DNA from: Paragonimus westermani
Taxonomy: Eukaryota > Platyhelminthes > Trematoda > Plagiorchiida > Troglotrematidae
Reading direction: 5' to 3'
DNA: 64,000 nucleotides
Assembly: GCA_008508345.1 (NCBI GenBank)
Contig: QNGE01000124.1
Coordinates: forward strand, 246,947 to 310,946
In this document: one piece after another, positions 21,986 to 34,808 of the stretch
Layout of the letters: every line of letters begins with the position of its first letter
How positions within the stretch are numbered: the stretch's first letter is position 1
Program-made: the position numbers and the translations under genes
The notes under the pieces: generated by a model
The model's database searches: none
What the model was told of the DNA's origin: nothing
Seen by the model: the letters and a program-made list of their open reading frames with translations, nothing else

Positions 21986-24279
21986 ATATAAACGGTTAGT
22001 TTTCAGCAATTCAATAAAGAAGCGGACACGACAAAGCGGGGAAAATCGAACGCTACGCAACCAAAATAGTTCAACACGTAGCGAACTAGTATGTCATTTT
22101 ATAACGAATAAAAGTCACCTCATGCAAGTTTCAATGCGCAGAGCACCAACATGGCAGGAATATGAGTAAAAAACGACTGCAGGTAAATTTGAACCAAACT
22201 TTGGATTACCCGCGGGGCGTCCAGATTCGAATCGGGTACGAAGTGAACGTTTTGCCTTTGTAAATGTTTTTCACACACGCAACATCAGTCCCTTTCGGTC
22301 AGCATTGAATAAAGCGCAGGTAAAACGGTCGACCGATTCCTAATTTCCTGGTCAGCGACGGGGAGGACTACTGCAGGCCCGTTGGGCAAATGAATCCACT
22401 GGTGCATGACATCACGTGCTTTTCCGACGTTGAGAGTCGGTCACCCTCGAATGGTAGTTACTCAAGCTTACTTTTCTGTTAGACGCACTGTTCGTTCAAT
22501 ACTATGCTGTGGAGTTCATCTGTAGGCATAGAACCGAGAGAACCCTGTGGCAGATTCCTCGGCGAGTTAACGTACCGCGCGGAATTTATAGCATGTCGTG
22601 AGAACATGTTTCCCCTATGAAACGTCCGGTGGCTCCAGGGAGCACTACCGTCTTACGGGTGACTTTTAAGTGTCTCGAATGAACACCTGGAAGTCACTCA
22701 GAAGACGGTCAAACGGAAAATTTCCCGTACGAACACTTGTCGGTTTCGCTCTTAATTGCCGTCACTAACGAACTCGTCTTCTTTTCAAGCTCTATTTTAA
22801 AGAAATCACGCCCTCAAGCAGTATAATCGATATATCGGCCATATTTGAGGAACAATGATTTTACGCGGTGAGCATTTGATGAATATTCATGAAATGCACA
22901 GAATGGAGGAAGATTCATTTGCCAGGTGATTCCTGGTCTCTAATTTTCTATGTCGCCACTGTTCTTCGCGTTCTGCACCCAATTTTGAGAACTTTCTGAC
23001 ATCTGCTCGACAGTCCCAATCCAAAAACGTAAAACATCTCTCTTATCACGGGAAATACGACAATATACTAATCTGGCAAAATCAAAGAGAATATTGCAGG
23101 GATCAATGAAAATCGTACGCTTACTAGTCTATGCTGAGTAAGTGACCACAATAAATCAAATTGGACTTGTACACAACTGGGCCAATCATACAAGTTCACG
23201 GAATCCAAATAAAAGTGGAATATCCTGGCTATTATTGGGGATACGACAACATACCACCTCAGTAAAATCATTCACTGTGGCCACACAACTGTTATCTGAA
23301 CGGAAATTCACCGTCCGCAACTTTTCGCAGATTACGCCTTCAAATCTCAAAATGCAAATGACCGGTTATTTTTAACATGCGCTCATGAATTAATAGTCAT
23401 GTACTGCAATTGAACAGAAATTAGCTTATGGCAGTTGGCCCCCAAATATCTAACCTGAGTTCCCCTCATTTTTCTCGTTCCTGAAGTCAGAAACCTTGAT
23501 GCTGAAATGGCTTCACCAGTGAACTTATTGAATGTCTTAAGTAAGACGCTAAAACGATGGCCGACCATCTTATTGTGCTACTAGGGAAGTTTTATTTGGT
23601 GTGCAGTCGTCAGCCGCAAGATGTTGTTCTTTGTGACCAAGGTAATGACCAAGTTATTTAATTTCCGAAGTACCATTTGCATCCCGGTTGCAACCAGTCG
23701 CAGTAAAGAGGCGAACACAATTTGCGCAAGTAGGTTTACACTGTGGCTGCCGCTCGGCAGTGGGCTTTTCCTCAGGAAAGATCCAACAAGGAGAGGAGGC
23801 GGCGAGAAAAGTTGCCATAATGCAGTTAATTTGTCAGTCTCCGCTGCTCAGCAGAATTTCGGTGAACTGACGGAACTCTTTGTTACTTCAGCAACAACAA
23901 CATAATCAGACGCAGGGCGGTCTATTCAACGCAACCCAGCGCACTCTGTGCGAATAAAAGCAACACTGATAACACGGTTAGTGTGAATGGCTCTCGATCG
24001 GCCGCTGGACACACACAAAAGCGTATGGAACAGCCGATGACGCACTATGTTGACGTATCAGCAGGTAATTTCATTCAGATACTAGCGGATAGCTTCTGGT
24101 GGCCAATTTGTTGAGGTATGTGGACGGATTATACGATATCCAGATAACCAGCTCTTTCACCAAGTAGGTTTTTGTGATATTTACTCCGCTGTGTGCATTG
24201 TGTAGCAAGGAGGCAGTTCAGGACCATTCACTGAGTGACTTGTGCGTCAAGACCTACATACGATTCGCCGACAGGACTA
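21986..24279. other. No supported gene
   Basis: Open frames do not exceed 94 codons (23621-23905, plus) and show no recognisable domain. The stretch 23040-23270 contains a loosely repeated phrase (CGGGAAATACGACAATAT and GGGGATACGACAACATA, about 190 bases apart), too weak to call a repeat. Confidence 0.5.
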
Positions 24280-24850
24280 GACTTTCATTATTTCACATCC
24301 TCAGCTGAGAGCAGAGGGTTACTGGGAATGCCGTTTAGGAGGTCGTTGATGCAAATAAGAGATATTTGATGACGTAACCCCGACCACTGAGGGAACCGGG
24401 CGAAAATAAAGGGAGGAGATAAACGCTATGAACCGCTTCTGACCCCGGAAGTTCTTTCCTCAAGGAAAGAAAGAAGTCGGCAATGAACCCCGCTCCACAT
24501 TTCATCAGCTCTCAACACGTGTCTGGAAGGACCATGTGGGACAAGGTCGAAAGCCTCAGGAAAACCGTAGAAAGTAGCTTACAAGATGAGATCATCCTCT
24601 GTGTCCTCTTTTGGGCAATCCACGTAAACGCGCATATACGTTACACATGACCGTTTGGGAGAGAAGCCACGCTGCGCAGAAAAAGTGATCGTTCCTTGGT
24701 AGCTGTTTGAGGATGGCGTGATTCAGAAATTGCACGAGATTCTATTAAGGTTGGTTGATTTGTAGCTGTCAGGGGGATATCTGTCGCTTGTATCGAACTT
24801 GGCGTAATCGTATTCCCAATGCACGGGGAAAACGCCAGTTCGCATTATCC
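24280..24850 (-). mobile_element. LINE reverse transcriptase relic
   Basis: Heavily decayed palm/fingers region read in shifting frames: NWRFPRALG near 24840-24810, LTATNQPTLIESRAIS in place of the usual 'YRPISLTS..CK' block near 24760, SLFLRSVASLPNG (the 'QHGF.....' block) near 24680, and YLLFASTTS or YINDL-like residues near 24350. The best relatives are the LINE B copies in this window. About 570 bases remain. Confidence 0.5.
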
Positions 24851-26280
24851 ATGTAAACGGCACGTAGAAACGTCCTGCTTAACTAACTGTTATCTCTTTG
24901 AGGACTCTACAGCCGGTCCTCTCTGGACTCGTCTTACTATGTGTGACAACCCCAAACAAGAGGTCTCTCAAAACGTCGTGACTGAGGATTTGCTGCCAAC
25001 AGTTTCATGCAACAAGTCGCCAAGTAGGAGGTGAAGCGCTGTTGACTACTGAGAAGGGCTTGTTTAATATACTGAAAACCACTCGGCAGCTACTCCTCCT
25101 CGATTCCCATATGCATTCGAATGGGACTTTTTGCACCTGTTCATAGCATGACCTGTCCCCGCATTTGTACTTACTTCTGGCCCACACCTACTTCTATCAG
25201 TGGAAACAGCGTTCAGATCCCCTGAGTTGGCTGTAATCTCTCACGGTCGTCAAGTAGACGATATATTCCAGGCAGCAGAGTTGGACGAAAAGAGGAAGTA
25301 CAAAACTGACGTGGTGAGACTAGGTTGTCCACCTCCTGAGCGCTTGGTAACTTCAAACCACGAGTTTTTCTATGGGCTGCGTGTGCGACATCGCCTTTAG
25401 AGTCTACATCAGCAGCCGTAAGAGAAACCTGACAGACGTTGTTCATCCCGAAACTTGTGGCCCCGGTGCCCCCTGCGAAGCCCTCACTTTGGGGAGGGGA
25501 TTGAGGATTGCCGCCCACGGAAAATATAAGTTTCGTCTGTTCGAAACGAAATTTTAAACAGAGAGGGGGCGCGTGGCACCGCAAGATCAATCATAGACGC
25601 CATAATGGGACGGATCAAGAAACGACTTTCCGTCCGTTGGGGGAGACCTCAGACAGCGTTCTCAGTTCTTAATTCTTGATGACCAATGAGCAACAGTTAT
25701 CGTGGGTTTGAGCCACATTACACGGTCCGTTGGACGTTCAGCGAGCTTACCTTGAGGCCATATTTGCCACCGGGAGGGTAATCATGAATAAAACCTCCCT
25801 GATTAGCTCCTTTGCGGCTGCTCACAAAAGACCTTCTGGTAACACGGAACAGATGCAAGGTTGTCAAAGGAAAACTTTCCGTGGTTTTTGAAAAGTTCAG
25901 CATAAACTGGTCAATGTCTCAGTATGACTGGTATTCAGTTCCAGGTTTCCAGGACACAGCGGTTTGACCCAAAAATTTTCCAGTTTGTTGCACCAGTTAG
26001 CTTTTGAGAGTGTCGAGTGCTGCGACGATACGAGAACAAAAACCTCCACTTCCATGACTACTTCCGAGAGTCACCAGACAAAAAGTCTGGGATGTCAGGC
26101 TACCAGTGTCATCGAAACAGAGGTTCGTAAATGTCACAGATAAACATGAGTTTGACTTCCCATTGAAAAGACGCAGAGGGAGAAAGATAGTTGGCCGTTC
26201 TTGGTTTGCCTCTCGAGACCTATGCGTTCAGGTGATGTGAATAATTTTTAGATGAAGTAAACGCAATTTGAGGAGGATAA
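24851..26280. other. No supported gene
   Basis: The longest open frame is 125 codons at 25590-25213 (minus), with an opposing 66-codon frame; neither shows a domain. No LTR, tRNA or hairpin was found before the element at 26289. Confidence 0.5.
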
Positions 26281-26473
26281 TGGCGGTCTCTGATGAGTAG
26301 TCGGGGATTTGGCTTATTTTCAAGTTGACCATCACTCACATTTGATCGTGGCCTTGGCATTCAGATAGACTTTCCAGCCAGCCTCTTTCGAAAAGGGCTG
26401 GCTGGAAAGTCTATCTGAATGCTAAGGCCACGATCAAATGTGAGTGAAGGTCAAATTGAAAATACTGGCGGTC
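26281..26473 (+). mobile_element. Second hairpin element with 8-bp direct repeats
   Basis: Arms 26316-26382 and 26397-26463 (67 bp each) are reverse complements with three mismatches, separated by a 14-base loop. The arm sequence is the same family as that at 10.5 kb (ATTTTCAAGTTGACC and GACTTTCCAGCCAGC). A further 27 bases on the left, 26289-26315, match in reverse the sequence beyond the right arm at 10.7 kb. The octamer TGGCGGTC stands at 26281-26288 and 26466-26473, as expected for a target-site duplication. There is no hammerhead in this copy. It lies in the opposite orientation to the first copy. Confidence 0.65.
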
Positions 26474-28372
26474 ATCGAAATGCAGTCTTGATTGACTTGA
26501 ATTCTTGGGAAGAGTGATGCCGAGGAGACGTTATAAAAATGTTTTCCGTCCCAAACCACCTGATTGAAAGAACAGTGGGGTGGGCGAAACAAACCCTTCA
26601 CAAAAGGTCCTTGAAGAGAAATGGCTAGCTCTCGCTGAGCTTCTGTTCGAACTCTCACGCTCTCACAGCGTACTACATTCCGTGAAAGCTTGTCTCAGCC
26701 ATTGACAACCCGCCACGTAGATCCACTAGCACTAATCGATATATTAATTTGTATTCTGCAACTTGGGGTTTTGACTTTGGAGATAAGATGGTGCATGCGG
26801 CTTGAACGAGGATTCCATTTGAATTTCGGTCACACTTTTGAAACTCTTGAAAGTTTATGTGATGTCCTCTCTAAGTTTCCCTGTATAGTAGGAAAAGGAT
26901 CACGTTTTCTTAGTCTGCCTTCGTACGAGTCACACCGCATTCCGTTCAGCGGCAGTGGAAAGCATTTTCTGGCTTTCACAAGTGCCTAAGTACCTTATAG
27001 GAACTATGGGTTCCAGGCCTGCACACATTGTACCGTGACTTTACACATGCACTATGAAATGAAAATAACATCTCCAGTTTTTGCAGCAAAAGTTTTTCTA
27101 AACCTGTGCATTTCGCTACCTCCGGACACTGCTTGAATAACTTAAAATTCCCCGTTATAACCACCCCAGGATCGTTATCTGTTCCTAATCCCTAAATCCT
27201 CCCCTCCATCTCGACCGAGAAACGAGGCCATTTCCGGCTGGTCGCCGGCAGGTAACTGATTGCACTTATTTACACTCAGTGGTAGCTGTCACACGTTTTA
27301 TGTCTCCTGAAAATTATCCAAGTACTTCCGCATGCGTATCCTCCAGGAATTCCACAACTCACACCTAACCAGCAAAAAAGTATCAGCGACGTTTCATGTC
27401 CTTGATGAAATCATTAGTGTCCTCCAAAAACAGCTGCGTTTCAAGCACCGATATCCAAGGTACATCACCAACTACCACAAGTTCTGTGGACCAATCAATT
27501 GCAATTCAACCCGAAAGATGCCATTCCTCGAGGAGTTCCATGTCTACCGGAAGACTTTTCAGAAAAAACCGGAACTCTCCAGTCTCGGGATTAACAATCG
27601 GTGGTTTATTGAGTCGAGCGCTCCCCTGAAGTCCAGGTGGTAAACCTCAAATTTTTTGCCGATAATTCATCCTTTCTGGATCTTGTCGAAGAAACAAATG
27701 TGATTAATGTTGAAGTAGCTGCTTGCATGAGTGTTTGATGATCGTTATGTGTTAACAGAATGTTGGTGTCCACGTTCCCTGCTTTATTTATTCCCTTCTC
27801 ATTGATTCATCTTCTTAGGTTGGAATTCTTTATACAGATCACGAGCTTTTCTTACATTATGACACTGCCACTCAAGTTACGCGCGTGACAAATCATTTCT
27901 CAGATGACTGCTGATCTTGATGTATTATTAAATCTTGATACCGGTTCCTTGTAAAACTTGTTTCTGCGTGATTTTTCTTTCTTACTTTCCCTTGCCGCAC
28001 CTTTGTTTATATGTGCCCTGTTTTCATTCCCCCCTGGCTGCTTCCTCATTAAGTAACCGTTGTATTTGATCATATTTACGCGAACCGTTAGTCTCGGAAC
28101 CTGTATATTTGGTGGATTCAATATCGAGGATTGTTGTTGTCTTCCACTATTTGATTTATCGTATTGTTTTTAAACATTAGCACCTTATTGGTAAGAAACT
28201 CGCCAATAGATCGTCTTCCTTTTTGGATCCGAATTGGTCGCTCGATGGGCTCAGAATTTATAGACGCTCGTTACTTACAGATGCGACTATCGTGAATCCA
28301 GCATATCGACAGACGTTGCGAGAAGACTAAGCGTAGCTCGAACAACCACTAGACGTCCGGGATTAACAGTTA
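26474..28372. other. No supported gene
   Basis: Open frames of up to 103 codons occur (27332-27643, plus; 26690-26989, plus, 99 codons) but none has a recognisable motif or clear splice signals. The part 27650-28300 is rich in T-runs and looks non-coding. Confidence 0.5.
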
Positions 28373-29836
28373 ATGGGTCATAAATTGTTTAAAATTATGG
28401 AGAACAGAACGCCCCTTGAAAAAGAGTGTCAAAAACTCTCACTGAGCAGGACCTCCGTCTCCGTCTCTAACCATGTGACCCAGAATGCATCGAAACAGGG
28501 TACAACCATATCCGAAGATGATAATCTGGGTTCCACAGATTGCGCAGTTTCGCTTCGTTGAACAACGTCTCAGTGCACTATTGATCCTATGTACAATGCC
28601 AACGCCATCAAAGGAAACAAATTTGCTTGCCTGATCGATCTAACAGTAGAGCTTGAGAGTTCCACCAGCGTGCCCAGCGTTGGGTCTACCTTGGTCGAGG
28701 AATCAACATGTAAAAGAGGGCAAGCGAATGACTGTGCCCATGTAGAAATCAATGGAGCATCTAGACCGCAACCTATCCGCGTGGAAACTGGCTCAAATAG
28801 GACAGAACACCAGCAACCTATTAACCAAAGACACGTCGGTGTCAGCTTTAAACCAATCCCCTGACAAACCACAAACCGACCACCAATGGGGTGTCCGTGA
28901 TAACAAACCACCTCCAAATCACTACCCTACATGTCGTTCGAAGTTTCCTACCATGCATCATAAGGGAATAAACAGGCAAGAAAACGCAAACCCGCACCTG
29001 GCGAATAAAAGACGCATCTCTTACCAACCTTCAATTTCATGCCTCGGTCTAGTAACAGCAGTCTCTCGCGTGACGCATCTATTCATGTAAGGCTAATCCG
29101 GAGCCTCCCTGAAATCGTTTATCCTATGTTTAACACCCCTTTCAATAAGAAAAACCGCTACACTCCAAACGCTCACCTGAACGCAACCCGCGATTTCCTC
29201 GTTGACAACGAGCAGGTGAGCATGACCAATTCACCTCAACCTTACCCATTTTTAGCGGGACGCACATTTAAAACCTCCCCTACGAACTCCGTCCCCCAAT
29301 GAGTCACTAGCCAACCATACCTCACTTGCAGATTTCCAACACCTCCTGTCATGGACTCAAACACAAGTGACAACCAATCATTCTCTAATGAGCTCACTAT
29401 AAAGACATCAGATCAAGCAACGTCACCAGAGTATTTGAATCAAAAAGATATTTCTGTTTTAGACAACTTTTACAGGTCTAAAAATGATGCCGAACAAGAA
29501 AAATGCACTAGGTTTATTGCTTAGCAATGCACGTTCGATTATTAATAAGATGCATATCTTTAGACCCTTTGTCTATTTATATAATCCTTATATTATCCTT
29601 ATCACTGAACCTCGGTGCACCCCTGAGACTCCTGACACACAGCTAAACGTTATAGTTTATTACATGTTCCGCAGAGATCGTGGTGTAGGACGAGGTGGAG
29701 GATGTTTAGTTCACTCGATGGAGCAATATTCTGCAACCACAGTCGATGAGCCATGTCTTGGTATGAAAGATGACTCCTTGTGGCTGTTAGCGTTGACTGG
29801 ATCCTGTGAATTACTCTTAGGATGTGTATACATGGT
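28373..29836 (+). mobile_element. CR1-like LINE fragment: ORF1 and start of endonuclease
   Basis: Successive plus-strand open pieces (28373-28561, 28589-28864, 28752-29090, 29039-29302) form a Ser/Asn/Pro-rich protein with a basic stretch but no domain I know, consistent with a LINE ORF1. From 29484 the endonuclease begins: LLLSNARSIINKMHIF, NPYIILITEP, FRRDRGVGRGGGCLVHS, DSLWLLALTG and LLLGCVYM. The sequence stops in mid-domain at about 29836, where an RTE LINE on the minus strand is joined. The open frame 29484-29936 therefore runs across the junction and its last 35 residues are antisense RTE sequence. Confidence 0.7.
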
Positions 29837-32800
29837 TCTTCCAGACACGCCTTCGCCACATGCGCTCTCAGCTCGCGGTCTACAGACAAATCTGTTGATA
29901 AATTGTTGCCTATTTAGCAAACACTCTCGCAGCTGATATTGTCTCCATTTATGCTGATTTGGAGTGGAGGTACACAAGCAGCAACTCCATCAGAAGAAGG
30001 CTGAAGGAGTGAAACGTCTCCACGGTGTTGAAGTGCAATCCAAACTTTGGTGCTGCCAACGCGAAGGCTGTCGCCAAACGTTACAGTTCCTCAATATGTG
30101 CCGGCAGTGCACTGTTATCTGCGGACAGAAGCATGCGCATTGCTGAGGCATGTAACCGGGTTGGGGCGCCGAAACACCGGATATTCAACAGCCGCCCTTT
30201 CATCCAGTACTGTAACTCAACACCATTCCCTCCAGAGTCCTAAAAAGCAACTGTTGCCAAGCCGATCAAATATAAGCTCGATACGGCTGGTGCTAGAACA
30301 CAAGCCTGCTTGATGCCAGTGATGATGTCAAAATCATCAGAGGTCGATACACAAGAGTGCAACGATCCAACCATATTAACGGACTTACCATGACATACAA
30401 TTACCGGCCACAGCGCCTTGCGGCTTACGGAATCAATTGCCTTTGTTAATTTCACGAACAAGGTATACAGGGGCTGGTTCCGTTCGAGGTGCTTCTCCTG
30501 GAGCTGCCAAGCAGCAAACACCAGGCCCATCGTACTCCGACTCGCCTGAAATCCACACTGCTTCTCGGGAACGTTCAACTCCAAAACGTTCGCGTTCAGT
30601 CGGTTCAGGAGAAATCTGGCAAACACCTTGCCCGCGCAGCTCAGAAGGTTGAAGCCCTGCTATTTGCCTTTGAACAAGGGTATGATAAGGGTGTCCTTGA
30701 AGTCTTGCAGCATCACCTCGTGCTCCCAAATGGAGTGAACCAGCGGGAGCAAGGCGCGTTCAAACGCCGGTCCGCCATTCTCCAGGATTTCAACTGACAG
30801 CCTCGCCCACAGCGTTCTTGTTGCGCAGTTGAACAATCGCCCTCTGCAGCTCTCACAAATCTGGGGCGAGAGCCAGTGGAGATTTGATGTGCTGTCGCGG
30901 CAAATTGTTCACAGTCACTCAATCAATTGTAGCAGGGCAAGAACAGCCGGTGTCCACGTCTACTAGTGCTTTAGTAGACTGGATAGATGAACCCAAGTTC
31001 GCCTTGAACGAATCGTAGAACTCTTTATGTTGCCGACTATCTGCGAATTCCTGCATCCGCCCACCCTGGTTCCTCCATCAGTTGTCCTTATTTCCGCGAA
31101 CACGCTGGGCCCGTTGACGGCGGAAACTCCGGAACCTAGCATTCTTCACTCCATTGTTGTTTCCATCGAACCAGTTCGATCTTTCCTTGCGCTCCATACC
31201 GATTATCTCAATGGTTGCTGCCGTAACCTGTTTATTGAGTTGTTGCCACATACCGTTTGAGGAGTAGTGGATACAGGATCGTTGTGCAAACGATCGACCA
31301 CTGCACTTTAAAGGAAGTTCTTTGTCCCGGAGTTCTTCAGCCATTTGACATCCAACTTTTGCCGCTGTTCATAAGGCTCACAATAAACAGACCTATGTGC
31401 ATGAAAAAATAGTGTTGTCTTAACAAGTCGATGGCCTCTGCTACATTCAGCGCCACGCACCGTCCGCGTGATGCGCAGCTCACGAATGTCGCGCTGCTGC
31501 ACTATCACGTAGTCAAAAAAAGGATGATGACCGCTTCATGGATGAGTCCACGTTGTGATGTCGCTCGCATCCAGCTGGAATTGGGTGTTTGTGATAGCCA
31601 GCTTGTGAGTAGCACACAGGTACAGCAAACGATCACCGTTCTAGTTGACTGAACCAATGCCGTAGGGTCCGAGGACTCCCGGCCAAACTGCCGAGTCCCA
31701 CTCCACTCGAGTGCTCAAGTAGCCCAGAACAAACAGTCAGTCACTCACCGGCGCCGACCAGATCGTGACGAAGAGCTGATCATAGAACCGGTCCTTTGTA
31801 TCATCAGTATGACATATAGTTAGACCATAAACACAAATAAATGTGGCACAATCATGTCGACCGGGTTGCAGGCGCATCGACAGCATTCAAAGACTGATGT
31901 CGTGCGGTTCGCCTACCATCAAAGCATTGATGCGATCAAGGAAAACAAAACAGACATCGTGCACCTAAACTCCGTCTATTGGGTAACCCATCCAGTAGAA
32001 GGTGTACCCAGCACATGCTTGCTGCAACTTACATTGGTCTGCAAGCCCTGTCTCACTCAAGACTGCTACGTCGATTCCATATCGACGCAGTTCCATCGTG
32101 ATCAGGGAGGTGCATCGTTCTGGCCGTTCTTTGGCGCTGCAACGACCTAGCAGCTTGCGCACGTTCCATGTCAAAATAGCGAGCGTCTCGCATCCTCGGA
32201 CCTGTCTCAAGTTTGTCTTCGGGGCATTAAAACCTGATTGAATATTGCCTGCTCAAGGGTTCGTGTTCGATGGGAATTATGAGGTCGTGTATGGCGGTAG
32301 CATGTTCTTGCCTACCCACCCTGCCGCGTGCAGCAGATAGGGTGACCTGGTTTATCTTGCGCGGCGGCCGATGCATTGTGGCATTTTTTTCAATGGCGTG
32401 GTTTGTGTGTGCTTAGGATGCTGCCAGGACACCCAGACCTGAGCGGGAGAGCGACGCAGGCACACAACCGGGGCCTTCGTCTTGAAAGCCTACATTGTAA
32501 GGCAGCAGGCGACGCACACTTGCACGCAGATGCAAAAGCATCAACCACCTAAGACAGAGCAAACAGCCATATCAGAAGAGATTCAGCACACGCTCACGAG
32601 AACAGTAGTGCTGCGCAGGTGATCCTAGCACACGCACATACAGTCAGACCAAGCAAAAACAAAAATCGTGTCCAACCAAACCACCACACACGGTCATCGC
32701 GCACGACGAACGCATCTGCTTTGGATCAAGCTGCTCCTCTCTGGCAAATGGACAAGGTGGAACCTGCAAGGGCCGAAGTCCCAGCCAGCACAACCTGCCG

Positions 32801-33000
32801 GATCAAAACAACACACAAGCCTGACTACCAATCCAAGATAGCAGTAAAGGTCAGAAAGGGTCACATACGGTTGGCGGCATCCGATTCGGATTAGCCTGTC
32901 ATAGTGACCGAAGCCAAAGGACGCCTGCGCTTATCCATCACTGCAATTGGCTTGCGCTGCACCAATTACAGTTCCACCAACACACCACCTATCCAGTGTA
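29836..33000 (-). mobile_element. RTE-type LINE copy 1, 3'-truncated
   Basis: Read downward: leader and N-terminal region (about 33000-32215), an endonuclease start at 32210-31965 with LAILTWNVRKLLGRCSAKER and YGIDVAVLSETGLAD, a long decayed middle part, and the reverse transcriptase from about 30990 to 29836, with FARFLLNRLNANVLELNVPE, QCGFQASRSTMGLVFAAWQ and TGIKQACVLAPAVSS at 30626-30240. Palm A is altered (KLTKAIDSV). It ends at RVWKNH-like residues, so the last third, including the zinc finger seen in copy 2, is missing. Several stops and frameshifts are present. Confidence 0.7.
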
Positions 33001-33439
33001 AACCCTATGGAATAAGACTGGGAGGTGTGCCAGTGAGGCCTTTGTGTCCAGCCGGCCAATGCTGGTTAGCCACTTGACTGGCTGATAAGGGAAGGAAACA
33101 CTTATCTCTCGGAAACTAAACAGAGAGAGGCTGCAATGACCGGACTTATATTGAGAAGAAAGATTTTTGAAGTGTAATACAAGAAGCGTTTCAGTATAGG
33201 GGTGCAGGTTAGTGCAACCTAGAGAAGATAGGGATTAAAAGCGAAGTTCTCATTTTACTATGAAAAGCCAGGTAGACCATTTGTCATGCATTACATCAAC
33301 AAAGCCGGAGAAAAGATTGGGTAGAAGACCACAGACACTCAAGTTTCTGAAAAGAAGGGCGGATTAATTGTCAATGACCACGATTTTGGCCGATGCAGTC
33401 ATTACAGAAGTAGAATAAATATACTGATATGACCTACCT
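33001..33439. other. No supported gene; spacer between two RTE copies
   Basis: About 440 bases with stops in all frames. It may hold the 5' end of RTE copy 1 and the 3' tail of copy 2; I see no shared terminal repeat. Confidence 0.45.
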
Positions 33440-33479
33440 GAGCCTAGCGTACTCGCCGCCTCTTCGCCGACGGGGTACT

Positions 33480-33545
33480 ATGAGTACGTTGGTGACCTGC
33501 TAGCCCCAAACGGCCAGCGCATTCGCGGCCGCACACATCGCAACG
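33480..33545 (-). pseudogene. C-terminal C2H2 zinc finger of RTE LINE
   Basis: Read through from the linker piece, the minus strand gives WRCDVCGRECAGRLGLAGHQ and then RTH, a C-x2-C-x12-H-x3-H finger, with several stops between it and the reverse transcriptase. Flatworm RTE-type ORFs often end in such a finger after a W..LA.DR..WR segment; here LALNRTAWRN-like residues lie at about 33670, in keeping with that. Confidence 0.6.
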
Positions 33546-33986
33546 CCATATAGTCACGTCACCACTACCTATGTCACTGACGGTTCACTTGCGTACCGCA
33601 CGCTTCCGCTCGCAGCCGCGCAATAACTGCTTGTAGAACTTCCGAACGCTTGCCCAGACTATATTCCTTCAGGCCGTCCGGTTCAACGCCAATTATTTTC
33701 AACATCTGAAATGAATGTTACAACGTGAAAGACTTACCTGCACAAAATCCTGGTACCTCCGCTCCTGACCACTGGGATTTCGCCTACCTGACTTCACTTG
33801 TCCGTACAGTAACTGCTTCGGGATACGGTCATCGCCGATCCGACGGACGTGACCGAGCCAACGGAGCTGGTTCAGCATCAACATGGCTCCCACCCCGTCC
33901 ATGTCCGCTCGCCGCAGTACCTCAGTGTTCGGAGCCATTTTCGACCACCGAATACCCAAGATGCGCCTAAGACACTGAACATGGAA

Positions 33987-34808
33987 TCAGCTCAAATTGC
34001 TCACGTTCCGCTGATACAACGTCCACGTCTCGCTGCTGTACAGCAGCGTAGGCAGCACAGTTGAGCGGCAGACACACAGTTTCGTGGCCAGCTTCAGGCT
34101 GTGATTCTTCCAGACACGTCTTTCAAGACGTCCGAAAGCAGTGCTAGCCTTTACCACACGCGCTCTCAACTCGCGGTCCACGGACAGATCTATCAACAAG
34201 TTGCTACCCAAGTAGCAAAAATCCCCGCAGCCATTCACAGTGTCTCCAGCGATGCGAATTTTGGGTGGAGGTACACAAGCAGCACCTCCACCAGGAGAAG
34301 GCTGAAAGAACGAAAACGTTTTACCTGTGTTGATGTCCAATCTAAACTTCGATGTTGCGGAAGCGAACGCTGTAGCTAGACGTTTCAGCTTTTCTTCACT
34401 GTGCGCTAGCAATGCGCCGTCATCTGCGAACAGAAGCATCCGCATCCTTGAGGTCTGTAGCCGGGTTGGGGCACCAAAACGTCGGATATTCGACAGAGGC
34501 CCGTCCGTCCGGTACTCCACCTCGGCGCCATCCTCTCCAGAATTCCGAAAAGCAACTGTTACCATCGCGGTCAAATATGAGCTAAATAGAGCTGAGGCTA
34601 GGACACAACCTTGCTTCACGCCAGTGACAGTGTCAAAATCATCAGAGGTCGCTCCACACGATTGCACCTTCGTCTTCATGCCCGCATGCAACAATCTAAC
34701 CATATTGACGAAATTACTCGGACATCCAAACTTACCAAGCACCGTCCACAGCGCCTCGCGGTTCACGGAATCGAACGCCATGGTGTAGTCCACAAACAGG
34801 GCATACAA
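33987..34808 (-). pseudogene. RTE-type LINE reverse transcriptase palm and thumb, 273 codons open
   Basis: This is the best-preserved reverse transcriptase in the window. Palm A reads ALFVDYTMAFDSVNREALW (residues 3-21), palm B GVKQGCVLASALFSSYL (about 68-84), and palm C MLLFADDGALLAH (about 123-135) with both catalytic aspartates. The downstream FCYLGSNLLIDLSVDRELRA and TLLYSSETWTLY are thumb/connection blocks typical of RTE elements. The true ORF would begin several hundred codons upstream; the first methionine here is internal. A stop after residue 273 separates it from the 33959-33699 piece (LRWLGHVRRIGDDRIPKQLL), which continues the same protein. Confidence 0.8.

Noticed and set aside
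26289..26320. CTGATGAG at the outer end of the hairpin elements (also 10725-10740, minus) as a second hammerhead core
   Set aside because: No stem II closes after it and no GAA follows at the needed distance, so it lacks the rest of the hammerhead core.
33706..33737. A 32-bp GT-AG interval on the minus strand in RTE copy 2 that looks like a micro-intron
   Set aside because: Reading straight through gives SLSRCNI and later LALNRTA and WR..-type residues that fit the usual RTE C-terminal segment and lead into the zinc finger, so no splicing is needed.
34327..34788. 153-codon plus-strand open frame
   Set aside because: It is antisense to the well-supported RTE reverse transcriptase on the minus strand and has no domain of its own.
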